Part shown: positions 1 to 4,338 of the stretch, piece after piece
How the letters are laid out: the number at the start of each line of letters is the position of its first letter
How positions within the stretch are numbered: position 1 is the stretch's first letter
Assembly: GCA_934675685.1 (NCBI GenBank)
Contig: CAKURL010000047.1
Location: 1-9,489 of the forward strand
Length of the DNA stretch: 9,489 bases
Direction: 5' to 3'
Source: an uncultured Candidatus Melainabacteria bacterium
GTDB lineage: Bacteria > Cyanobacteriota > Vampirovibrionia > Gastranaerophilales > Gastranaerophilaceae
Notes under the pieces: model-generated
Told to the model about the DNA's origin: nothing
Databases searched by the model: none
What the model saw: the letters and a program-made list of their open reading frames with translations, nothing else
Program-made: the position numbers and the translations under genes

Positions 1-153
1 ACCTCCTGCGATAATAGAATTTCTTGAAAGCTTTTTTGTTAAAATTGGGGTAAATGCCGCAGCGACTAGCGAAATTATGATTAAAGATACCATTAATTCA
101 ACCAAGCTAAAGCCCAAGCGAGGCTTTAGAGAGAAATTTTTAAAAATTTTCAT
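1..153 (-). CDS. Type IV prepilin-like protein, N-terminal part (cut by window edge)
   Basis: The minus strand reads an open frame of 51 codons from an ATG at 153-151 to the left edge, so the gene is 3'-truncated by the window. It begins MKIFKNFSLKPRLG and continues FSLVELMVSLIIISLVAAAF, then TPILTKKL. This is a textbook class III prepilin leader: a basic 14-residue leader ending in Gly, cleavage before Phe, Glu at mature position 5 and a hydrophobic helix of about 20 residues. Prepilin peptidase would cut and N-methylate it at the inner membrane, and the helix would pack into a pilus or pseudopilus. A ribosome site (GAAGG) lies 5 bases before the ATG. It is divergent from the XRE gene at 342. 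Whether it is a major pilin, minor pilin or pseudopilin cannot be told without the C-terminal domain. Confidence 0.85.
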   Translation of the reverse strand, partial: MKIFKNFSLKPRLGFSLVELMVSLIIISLVAAAFTPILTKKLSRNSIIAGG

Positions 154-197
154 TTTTACCTTCTATGTTACATTTGTGTTTAATTGTGTTTTGAAAT

Positions 198-211
198 AGA
201 CATATATGTCT
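198..211. promoter_or_regulatory. 14-bp palindrome in the pilin/XRE divergent spacer (candidate operator)
   Basis: AGACATATATGTCT is a perfect 14-bp palindrome in the 188-bp spacer between the divergent prepilin and XRE genes. Its 12-bp core (199-210) has the same G-W-Y-ATATAT-R-W-C pattern as the palindrome at 2199-2210 in the second pilin/XRE spacer. A weaker match (TAC-ATATAT-GGA) lies at 245-256. Binding by the neighbouring XRE protein is inferred, not shown. Confidence 0.45.
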
Positions 212-288
212 TTAAATATAAAATATCACATAAAGTAATTTTTGTACATATATGGAGACTAATCTAAATAAAGTACATTTATAGAGTT

Positions 289-294
289 TATAAT
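289..294 (+). promoter_or_regulatory. Possible -10 element for the first XRE gene
   Basis: TATAAT lies 48 bases before the XRE start codon, which would give a short leader carrying the AAGGA ribosome site at 329-333. No good -35 hexamer is seen at 16-18 bp upstream, so the promoter may be weak or depend on an activator. Confidence 0.35.
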
Positions 295-341
295 TCAACA
301 CAAATGGTGTAATTTTAAAAAATTATATAAGGATATAGATT

Positions 342-671
342 ATGCCAGTGTATAGCGATAAAACTTTCGTCGCAAAGAAAATAAAACTCGCAAGAAAAGC
401 GAAAAATCTGACCCAAGCGGAGTTGGCCGAAAAAATCGGGCTCAGCGCAAAGCAGCTTTCTAGAATCGAGATGGCAAGCTTCATGCCTTCTTTGGTCACT
501 TTTTTGAAAATTTTAGATGTGTTGAATTTGGATATTGAAGAGTTTAAAGTTTTGGCTTCAAAAGAAGAAAGCGAGACGAAATCTGAGCTTTTGAAGATTA
601 TAAATTGTGCAGACGAAAAAGAAATCGCTCTTTTTTATGATATTGCTTTGGCGATTTTAAAGAAGAGATAG
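342..671 (+). CDS. Small XRE-family HTH transcriptional regulator (copy 1)
   Basis: This 109-aa protein has a Cro/C1-type helix-turn-helix at about residues 12-65, with LTQAELAEKIGLS followed by the recognition-helix segment AKQLSRIE and the family-typical PSL...FLKILDVLNL helix. The C-terminal 40 residues (E/K-rich, ending in a hydrophobic helix after CADEKEIALF) probably serve dimerisation. The ATG has a good ribosome site (AAGGA, 8-base gap). It is divergent from a prepilin gene and is clearly paralogous to the 107-aa regulator at 2304-2627; both share VLN..(I/L)EEF.VL and KIN.ADEKE. Because a prepilin and this regulator type are paired twice, I infer that it controls its divergent prepilin neighbour and possibly itself. 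No ligand domain is visible. Confidence 0.9.
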   Translation: MPVYSDKTFVAKKIKLARKAKNLTQAELAEKIGLSAKQLSRIEMASFMPSLVTFLKILDVLNLDIEEFKVLASKEESETKSELLKIINCADEKEIALFYDIALAILKKR

Positions 672-737
672 GCTAGACGCGCTTATTTTTTAAACATTCT
701 TTCTATTTTAAATTCATACCCATTTGGTTTTGTTTTT

Positions 738-845
738 ATGATTGTTGTAATGCTTGATATAATTAAGCATAAAAATGAAAATACGAAACATATTGCTATG
801 ATTTTTTCTTTTTTGTTCATTGGTTTGTCCTTTCTATTGGATTGA
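738..845 (+). pseudogene. Possible remnant or very small membrane protein after the XRE gene
   Basis: A 35-codon frame starts at ATG 738 and is strongly hydrophobic: MIVVMLDII, a basic stretch KHKNENTKH, then IAMIFSFLFIGLSFLLD. The same frame is open back to the XRE stop codon at 669-671, and that extension (LNILSILNSYPFGFVF) is also hydrophobic. The 57 sense codons would therefore form two membrane helices joined by a short charged loop, as in a two-helix small membrane protein. No ribosome site precedes the ATG, and the upstream half has no normal start. It may be a decayed membrane-protein gene, a tiny protein with an unusual start, or chance. I do not recognise a family. Confidence 0.2.
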
Positions 846-1016
846 TGATTATAAATTTTTTATTTGTTTCTTTAGCTTTAATTACTTTTCCAAGGTAAAA
901 ATTAAAAAACAAATGGCCTACGAAAAGAAAAACCGGAGAGCAAGCCGTCACGTTATTTAACAAAAGAATTAAAACATGTATTTCGCAAGATGACTTTCTG
1001 GCGCGCTTGACTGTTT

Positions 1017-1082
1017 GCTCCTGAGGGACTTGCATCCCACGTCGCCTATCATTAGTTTCATTTTGTCCTTGCTCAACGCAAG
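1017..1082. repeat. Mosaic repeat unit A
   Basis: Order of modules: GCTCCTG (1017-1023); a small hairpin GGGA-CTTGCA-TCCC (1025-1038); ACGTCGCC (1039-1046); a 21-base spacer; then hairpin CTTGC-TCAAC-GCAAG (1068-1082). Unit C at 2987-3062 has the same order with a different central hairpin. Confidence 0.55.
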
Positions 1083-1178
1083 TCCAAAATTGCACTCTGG
1101 CTATCGCATTTTTCTTTAGACATTTGTTTTTTAATTGTGGGGTATTGTAAAAGCCTTAGATTTTTCTCTTTCGGTTCT

Positions 1179-1202
1179 AGCCGTAGTGCTTTCGCACCGG
1201 CT
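1179..1202. repeat. Stem-loop AGCCG-(TA)-GTGC / GCAC-CGGCT
   Basis: A 9-bp stem with a 2-base bulge and a TTTC loop, G+C-rich within AT-rich DNA. No T-run follows on either strand, so it is not a simple terminator; it looks like another piece of the hairpin-rich tract. Confidence 0.4.
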
Positions 1203-1413
1203 TACGCCTTCTCTTTTGCATTTGTCTGGCGTTTGAAGAATGGTAAAAGAGAAAGTGAACAAAGTGAAATTAATATTGAATTCATACACTCCTTGCTTTA
1301 GAGATTTTGAAACACCGAGTAGGTACAGAAAATCAGCACTCGCTTGCTCGAGCAATTTTCTAGTTAGTTCAGAATGACATATCGTCAATTAAAAATAATC
1401 ATTCAACATTTCC

Positions 1414-2181
1414 CTAATCCTTATCTTGAATATTTTTTTCCAGCCACTCTTGTGCCCTTGCGCCCAATAAAATCTTCCCATCAACGCGAATTCCATATCC
1501 AAAAGGGTCCTCGCCTTCTCCTATTCCATCTATATCCATACAAAATGGCTTATACATGTACAAAAATCCTTGGTCTGTTCCGTAAGATTGGCTTGTGTTT
1601 CCTTCGCCTGTTTCGAAATTTTCTGTGGTTGTGTAATCCCAAGTGTAATAATAAACATTTCTTTTGCCTTCAATTGGCTTATCTGCGCCAAAGGCAAAAT
1701 TTGGCAAAGCTTCAAAATACGTTATGCCGTCGTTTGTCACAATTTTAGATAAATCCTCGTTTTGAAGGGTTTTGCACAGATAATCTAAATATGTTGTTGT
1801 TTTTTCGATTTGGTAATGGATTTTCCAATAATTATTTTTATCGCCATCGACCCCGGCTGGAACATAAGAGCTATCAACGACTTCATCTTTGCAATAAACG
1901 CTTTTAGTGTTTAATATTTCGCTAAAAGTAATGCAAAAATAATCCGGTTTTTCGACCCAATTTCCGTTTTTGTCTTTACCCAAGTCTCCTGCCAAGTAAA
2001 ATTGTTCTGATGAAGCGAGCTCATTTACGACCTTCGCAAGCGTTGCATTTCCTTTTTTAAATTTCATCACATTTTCATCTGGAACAGAGTTAAATGCAAC
2101 GGGAAGTAAGATTGAAGTAATCACTCCAATCACCACTAGTGCAATCATGATTTCTGCTAATGTAAACGCTTTTTGTTTCAT
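1414..2181 (-). CDS. Type IV prepilin-like / pseudopilin protein
   Basis: This 255-aa protein starts MKQKA|FTLAEIMIALVVIGVI. It has a very short basic leader, a predicted prepilin peptidase site before Phe with Ala rather than the usual Gly at -1, Glu at mature position 5, and a hydrophobic N-terminal helix of about 20 residues. The remainder is a polar, aromatic-rich extracytoplasmic domain with four cysteines (in DYFC, VYCKD, DYLC and PFCMD) that could form two disulphides. The DENVMKFKKGNATL segment after the helix is a pattern I associate with the many pilin-like proteins of Gastranaerophilales. The start is supported by a strong ribosome site (AAGGAG). It is divergent from the XRE gene at 2304, across a spacer with a palindrome. 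Substrate or adhesive role is unknown. Confidence 0.88.
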   Translation of the reverse strand: MKQKAFTLAEIMIALVVIGVITSILLPVAFNSVPDENVMKFKKGNATLAKVVNELASSEQFYLAGDLGKDKNGNWVEKPDYFCITFSEILNTKSVYCKDEVVDSSYVPAGVDGDKNNYWKIHYQIEKTTTYLDYLCKTLQNEDLSKIVTNDGITYFEALPNFAFGADKPIEGKRNVYYYTWDYTTTENFETGEGNTSQSYGTDQGFLYMYKPFCMDIDGIGEGEDPFGYGIRVDGKILLGARAQEWLEKNIQDKD

Positions 2182-2198
2182 GTATCTCCTTAAAAAGA

Positions 2199-2210
2199 GT
2201 TATATATAAC
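2199..2210. promoter_or_regulatory. 12-bp palindrome in the second pilin/XRE divergent spacer (candidate operator)
   Basis: GTTATATATAAC is a perfect 12-bp palindrome 17 bases ahead of the pilin start codon, partly overlapping what could be its -10 region or early transcript. It matches the core pattern G-W-Y-ATATAT-R-W-C of the palindrome at 199-210. Confidence 0.45.
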
Positions 2211-2252
2211 CCATAAATCATGAAAAGGATATATTAATATAGTTAAAAAAGC

Positions 2253-2264
2253 GTCATATATATA
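2253..2264. promoter_or_regulatory. Second partial copy of the spacer palindrome
   Basis: GTC-ATATAT-ATA matches the G-W-Y-ATATAT-R-W-C pattern in 11 of 12 positions and starts 54 bp from the perfect copy. The first spacer likewise has a perfect site and a weaker one, 46 bp apart. AT-rich sequence makes such partial matches easy to find, so confidence is low. Confidence 0.25.
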
Positions 2265-2303
2265 GTTTATTTTTTAAATAAGCATATAAAGGTAACGTGT
2301 TTT

Positions 2304-2627
2304 ATGAATTTAGATAAAAAATATATTGGAGAAAAATTAAAAGAATATCGAAAAAAGGCGAAAATGACGCAAGAGATGGTTTCAAACAAGATTGAAATTG
2401 ACGAAAAACATTATGGAAAGCTCGAGCGCGGGCTTTTTACGCCGAGCCTTGAGAGCTTTTTCAAGTTGATAAATGTGTTGAATATTCCATTGGAAGAGTT
2501 TGAAGTCTTAAAGGGCAAGGAAAATGGGCTCAAGGCAAGGCTCACAAGGAAGATAAACTTGGCAGACGAAAAAGAGCTTGTTGCGTTTGAAGAAATTTTA
2601 GGCGCAATCGAGAAGATGAAAGATTGA
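2304..2627 (+). CDS. Small XRE-family HTH transcriptional regulator (copy 2)
   Basis: This 107-aa protein has a Cro/C1-type HTH at about residues 8-60 (KMTQEMVSNKIEID, then EKHYGKLERGLFTPSLESFFKL). Its C-terminal tail contains KINLADEKELVAFEEILGAI, matching the tail of the regulator at 342-671. The paralogues agree best in the second half of the HTH domain and in the tail and differ in the recognition helix (HYGKLERG against QLSRIEMA), so their operators may have diverged. The ribosome site (AAAGG, 11-base gap) is weaker than in copy 1. It is divergent from the prepilin at 1414-2181 and is followed at once by a terminator, so it is monocistronic. Control of the divergent prepilin is inferred. 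Confidence 0.9.
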   Translation: MNLDKKYIGEKLKEYRKKAKMTQEMVSNKIEIDEKHYGKLERGLFTPSLESFFKLINVLNIPLEEFEVLKGKENGLKARLTRKINLADEKELVAFEEILGAIEKMKD

Positions 2628-2637
2628 GGTAGATATC

Positions 2638-2676
2638 AAAAAAGCGAGCTTGAGGCTCGCTTTTAAGGTTTTTTGT
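2638..2676 (+). terminator. Rho-independent terminator of the second XRE gene
   Basis: The 10-bp perfect stem AAAAGCGAGC / GCTCGCTTTT (2640-2649 and 2655-2664) has a TTGAG loop and T-rich sequence downstream (TTTT within the stem end, then TTTTTT at 2669-2674). It starts 12 bases after the XRE stop codon. The A-run on the other side could let it work in both directions. Confidence 0.85.
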
Positions 2677-2756
2677 TTTTGTGGGCGCGAAGTAGCTCGC
2701 GCATTGGTTTTGTTCGAGTTTTTGCTTCACTTGGGTACGGTTTTTGTCCTGTCCGC

Positions 2757-2855
2757 CAATGCTCAACGCATTGCCGTCACGGCTCCTGACAAATCTGCGA
2801 AATGAGCTTTTGACTTTGTCAAAGCTCCTGCTTTGCAAAGATTTGAAACGTCGCC
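2757..2855. repeat. Mosaic repeat unit B
   Basis: Modules: hairpin CAATGC-TCAAC-GCATTG (2757-2773), hairpin GCCGT/ACGGC (2773-2783), GCTCCTG (2782-2788), hairpin CTTTG/CAAAG (2814-2824), second GCTCCTG (2824-2830), palindrome CTTTGCAAAG (2831-2840), ACGTCGCC (2848-2855). The TCAAC loop is the same as in units A and C, but the stem is longer and of different sequence. Confidence 0.55.
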
Positions 2856-2986
2856 ATCGTTCAGCTCCAACTCGCTTTCTTAATGAAAGCTCGTTTGGGA
2901 GCCTCGGCTACCGCTTTCTTCACACACCTGTGCCCTCAACTTCGTTCGCCAAGCAAAGCATTGCTAAGCTCACTTGTTTTAGGACT

Positions 2987-3062
2987 GCTCCTGTGGAATT
3001 TTCTTCGAAAATTCTTACGTCGCCCATCTAAGGTCTTCGCTCTTGGCACTTGCTCAACGCAA
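2987..3062. repeat. Mosaic repeat unit C
   Basis: Modules: GCTCCTG (2987-2993), an 8-bp hairpin GAATTTTC-TTC-GAAAATTC (2996-3014), ACGTCGCC (3017-3024), a spacer, then hairpin TTGC-TCAAC-GCAA (3050-3062). The order is the same as in unit A at 1017-1082, with a different and stronger central hairpin. Confidence 0.55.
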
Positions 3063-3099
3063 CTGCCTTCGAGCTTCGCACAAATTTGCCTAAAACTGC

Positions 3100-3129
3100 G
3101 CAAACCTAGTGCGACGCACTATGGTTTGC
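3100..3129. repeat. Strong 13-bp stem-loop beside the YtxH stop codon
   Basis: GCAAACC-TAGTGC (3100-3112) pairs with GCACTA-(T)-GGTTTGC (3116-3129): 13 bp, one bulged T and a 3-base loop. It lies 12 bases beyond the YtxH stop codon on the minus strand. Without a U-run it is not a standard intrinsic terminator, but it could protect the operon's 3' end. It is followed on the plus strand by CTTGTTTTAGGA, a module also found at 2973. Confidence 0.5.
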
Positions 3130-3140
3130 TTGTTTTAGGA

Positions 3141-3404
3141 TTATTCTTCGCATTTGTTTTTGTCAATCATGCATTGGATTTTTTGGATAATTTCTTCGCC
3201 TTTTTTTGCCATGTCGTCTGAGATTGATTGTGCTTTTTCTTGAATTTCTTTCACTGTATTTTGTGCTTTGTCATAAGCTTTTTTAGAAGAATCTTTAATC
3301 ATTTCTCTTGTTTCTTCGCCTGATTGTGGGGCAAGCAAAATACCTGCAATCGCGCCTACGACGCCGCCTACAACAAAACCTGCTATAAATTTACCTGCTG
3401 ACAT
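3141..3404 (-). CDS. YtxH-domain protein (small glycine-rich membrane-anchored, copy 2)
   Basis: With the start at 3404 this is an 87-aa protein. It opens with MSAGKFIAGFVVGGVVGAIAG, a glycine-rich membrane helix, followed by the YtxH signature LLAPQSGEETR and a charged coiled-coil tail ending in a short Cys-containing segment (QCMIDKNKC). I chose ATG 3404 over the ATG at 3410 because the ribosome site AAAGGA sits only one base before 3410 but seven before 3404. It is the last gene of a leftward three-gene operon, 14 bases after the DUF948 gene. YtxH proteins are widespread single-pass envelope proteins, some induced by general stress; their biochemical role is not settled. Confidence 0.85.
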   Translation of the reverse strand: MSAGKFIAGFVVGGVVGAIAGILLAPQSGEETREMIKDSSKKAYDKAQNTVKEIQEKAQSISDDMAKKGEEIIQKIQCMIDKNKCEE

Positions 3405-3418
3405 ATTCATATCCTTTC

Positions 3419-3772
3419 TTATTTTCTAAATAATTTCATTCCAAAAGACAAACCCTTCAAAATGCCTTGGGAAAAGCCTTTTAGTTTGTCTGTTAAGCAA
3501 CTTGTTGCCCCAATTAAGGAGGAAACGTTTGCTTTTGCATTTTGGAATTTTGAATCTGCGCTGTTCGCTATTGAGTTAATAGACTTTGCAGCCTCCTTGA
3601 GCTCTTTTAAGGTCGGCTCAATTTCGTTTTGTACGCTTGTGGCGATTGAGTTTGCGTTGTTTGAAAGATTGGTCAAACTGATTATCAATTTGACAACAAA
3701 AACCGTCAAAACCACAAGGCACACGACCGTTGTAATCATTAAAATTGAAAAACTTACACTTGCGCTCAACAT
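3419..3772 (-). CDS. DUF948-like membrane-anchored coiled-coil protein
   Basis: This 117-aa protein has one N-terminal transmembrane helix (about residues 8-32, LMITTVVCLVVLTVFVVKLI) and then a long amphipathic helical region rich in N, S, K and E (NNANSIATSVQNEIEPTLKE). It ends with a basic FGMKLFRK tail. The arrangement, a membrane anchor followed by a methyl-accepting-like coiled coil with recurring SIxxxA motifs, fits the DUF948 family, which commonly sits next to ytxH genes, as it does here on both sides. The start codon lies 6 bases after the stop of the upstream YtxH gene, and its ribosome site (TAGG) overlaps that stop, suggesting coupled translation. Function unknown; envelope organisation or stress is a reasonable guess. 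Confidence 0.75.
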   Translation of the reverse strand: MLSASVSFSILMITTVVCLVVLTVFVVKLIISLTNLSNNANSIATSVQNEIEPTLKELKEAAKSINSIANSADSKFQNAKANVSSLIGATSCLTDKLKGFSQGILKGLSFGMKLFRK

Positions 3773-3778
3773 TTTTGC

Positions 3779-4090
3779 CTACATTTCGTCCACATTGGTT
3801 TCGTTATTTTTTGCTTTTGCCAATTGGCGCGCTTTTAGGTAATCGTTGAATTTTGAATAAGCTTCTTCGATTTTGTCTTTTGTGCCTTTGATTGCGTCTA
3901 AGGCTTGGTCTTTCGCTTGACAAATCTCGGGAGAATATTTTTCTTTGATTTCGTCGATTGCTTCTTTAATTTCGCGTCTCGATTCTTCGCCCGATTTTGG
4001 CGCAAACAAAATGCCCACGGTAATTCCGCCCACTACGCCAGCCAAAATGCCCATCGCAAAGCCAAATAAATTATCGTCTTTCTTGCACAT
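3779..4090 (-). CDS. YtxH-domain protein (copy 1, first gene of operon)
   Basis: With the start at 4090 this is a 103-aa protein: a short basic-acidic head MCKKDDN, a glycine-rich membrane helix (GFAMGILAGVVGGITVGI, about residues 10-29), the YtxH motif LFAPKSGEESRREI and a long charged helix. ATG 4090 is preferred over the upstream ATG at 4135 because AAAGGAG lies 5 bases before it and because a TATAAT box at 4115-4120 puts the transcript start inside the longer reading frame. It leads the operon YtxH-DUF948-YtxH. The two YtxH proteins share motif and layout but are clearly diverged, so they may form a hetero-oligomer; that is inference. Confidence 0.85.
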   Translation of the reverse strand: MCKKDDNLFGFAMGILAGVVGGITVGILFAPKSGEESRREIKEAIDEIKEKYSPEICQAKDQALDAIKGTKDKIEEAYSKFNDYLKARQLAKAKNNETNVDEM

Positions 4091-4114
4091 AAAATCTCCT
4101 TTGTATTTTAGATG

Positions 4115-4143
4115 ATTATAGCATTTTTTTTGCAAACTTTAAA
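4115..4143 (-). promoter_or_regulatory. Promoter of the YtxH-DUF948-YtxH operon
   Basis: On the minus strand TATAAT (4120-4115) is preceded at 17 bp by TTTAAA (4143-4138), a 4/6 match to TTGACA. It lies 24 bases before the chosen ATG at 4090, giving a leader of under 20 bases that carries the AAAGGAG ribosome site. A 10-bp palindrome ACTTTAAAGT (4136-4145) covers the -35 element. Confidence 0.55.
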
Positions 4144-4182
4144 GTGCTAAAAAGTTTAATTAAAAATATATGAACAAAGGGC

Positions 4183-4210
4183 TTGTCAAAAAAAATTTTT
4201 TTGTTATACT
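4183..4210 (+). promoter_or_regulatory. Promoter of tRNA-Asn
   Basis: TTGTCA (4183-4188) and TATACT (4205-4210) are separated by 16 bp of A/T tract. The predicted transcript starts near 4217, about 50 bases before the tRNA. A small stem-loop ACCCA-GTT-TGGGT (4219-4231) would lie at the 5' end of the precursor. Confidence 0.7.
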
Positions 4211-4266
4211 AAAAAAGTACCCAGTTTGGGTGCGGAGCAATTTAATATTATATAAACGCTAATTAA

Positions 4267-4338
4267 TCCTCAGTAGCTCAATGGCGGAGCAACCGGCTGT
4301 TAACCGGTAGGTTGTTGGTTCGAGTCCAACCTGGGGAG
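4267..4338 (+). tRNA. tRNA-Asn (anticodon GUU)
   Basis: A complete cloverleaf folds by eye. The acceptor stem TCCTCAG/CTGGGGA pairs with one G-U. The D arm is GCTC/GAGC, the anticodon arm ACCGG/CCGGT has loop CTGTTAA with anticodon GTT at 4299-4301, and the T arm GTTGG/CCAAC has loop TTCGAGT; the discriminator is G. CCA is not encoded. A run of six T (4339-4344) follows directly. The minus-strand recombinase frame overlaps the last 39 bases of the tRNA and stops inside the anticodon, marking this gene as the likely integration target of the element to its right. Confidence 0.97.

Larger units (their letters stand above)
882..1388. repeat. Non-coding tract of mosaic hairpin repeats, block 1
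   Basis: No credible gene is seen between the XRE stop and the pilin stop apart from the doubtful frame at 738-845. This tract is richer in G+C than its surroundings and contains modules shared with the tract at 2685-3140: GCTCCTG (1017), ACGTCGCC (1039), GCTCAACGCA (1071) and GCCGTCACG (about 943). It also holds a 12-bp palindrome TTGCTCGAGCAA near 1344-1355, a 9-bp inverted repeat TTCTCTTTT/AAAAGAGAA (1209-1217 and 1245-1253) and the hairpin at 1179-1202. Short frames on the minus strand here have no family features and read straight through the repeats. Confidence 0.55.
2685..3140. repeat. Non-coding tract of mosaic hairpin repeats, block 2
   Basis: This roughly 450-bp stretch between the XRE terminator and the YtxH stop codon is packed with short hairpins: GCGCGA/TCGCGC (2685-2702), CAATGC/GCATTG (2757-2773), GCCGT/ACGGC (2773-2783), CTTTG/CAAAG (2814-2824), palindrome CTTTGCAAAG (2831-2840), GCTTTC/GAAAGC (2874-2890), GAATTTTC/GAAAATTC (2996-3014) and the long hairpin at 3100-3129. 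Modules recur within it: GCTCCTG at 2782, 2824 and 2987; ACGTCGCC at 2848 and 3017; GCTCAACGCA at 2761 and 3052; CTTGTTTTAGGA at 2973 and 3129. Frames on both strands through it are leucine/serine or arginine-rich nonsense without ribosome sites. Confidence 0.6.

Noticed and set aside
817..1388. Two minus-strand frames of 92 and 85 codons
   Set aside because: They read through the mosaic repeats and hairpins, have no ribosome site or family feature, and contain odd residue mixtures typical of chance frames.
2230..2241. Palindrome TATATTAATATA
   Set aside because: Only A and T, expected by chance in this spacer, and it lacks the G/C ends shared by the two candidate operators.
2542..3221. Several overlapping frames on both strands in the hairpin-rich tract
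   Set aside because: They are Leu/Ser- or Arg-rich, overlap real genes or repeats, and lack starts with ribosome sites.
4184..4189. TTGACA on the minus strand as a -35 for the YtxH operon
   Set aside because: No acceptable -10 lies 16-18 bp from it; the same bases serve the plus-strand tRNA promoter, and a TATAAT nearer the operon fits better.
4300..4338. LPRLDSNQQPTG tail as a functional protein motif
   Set aside because: It is exactly the antisense reading of tRNA-Asn, a known artefact pattern wherever a frame enters this tRNA backwards.
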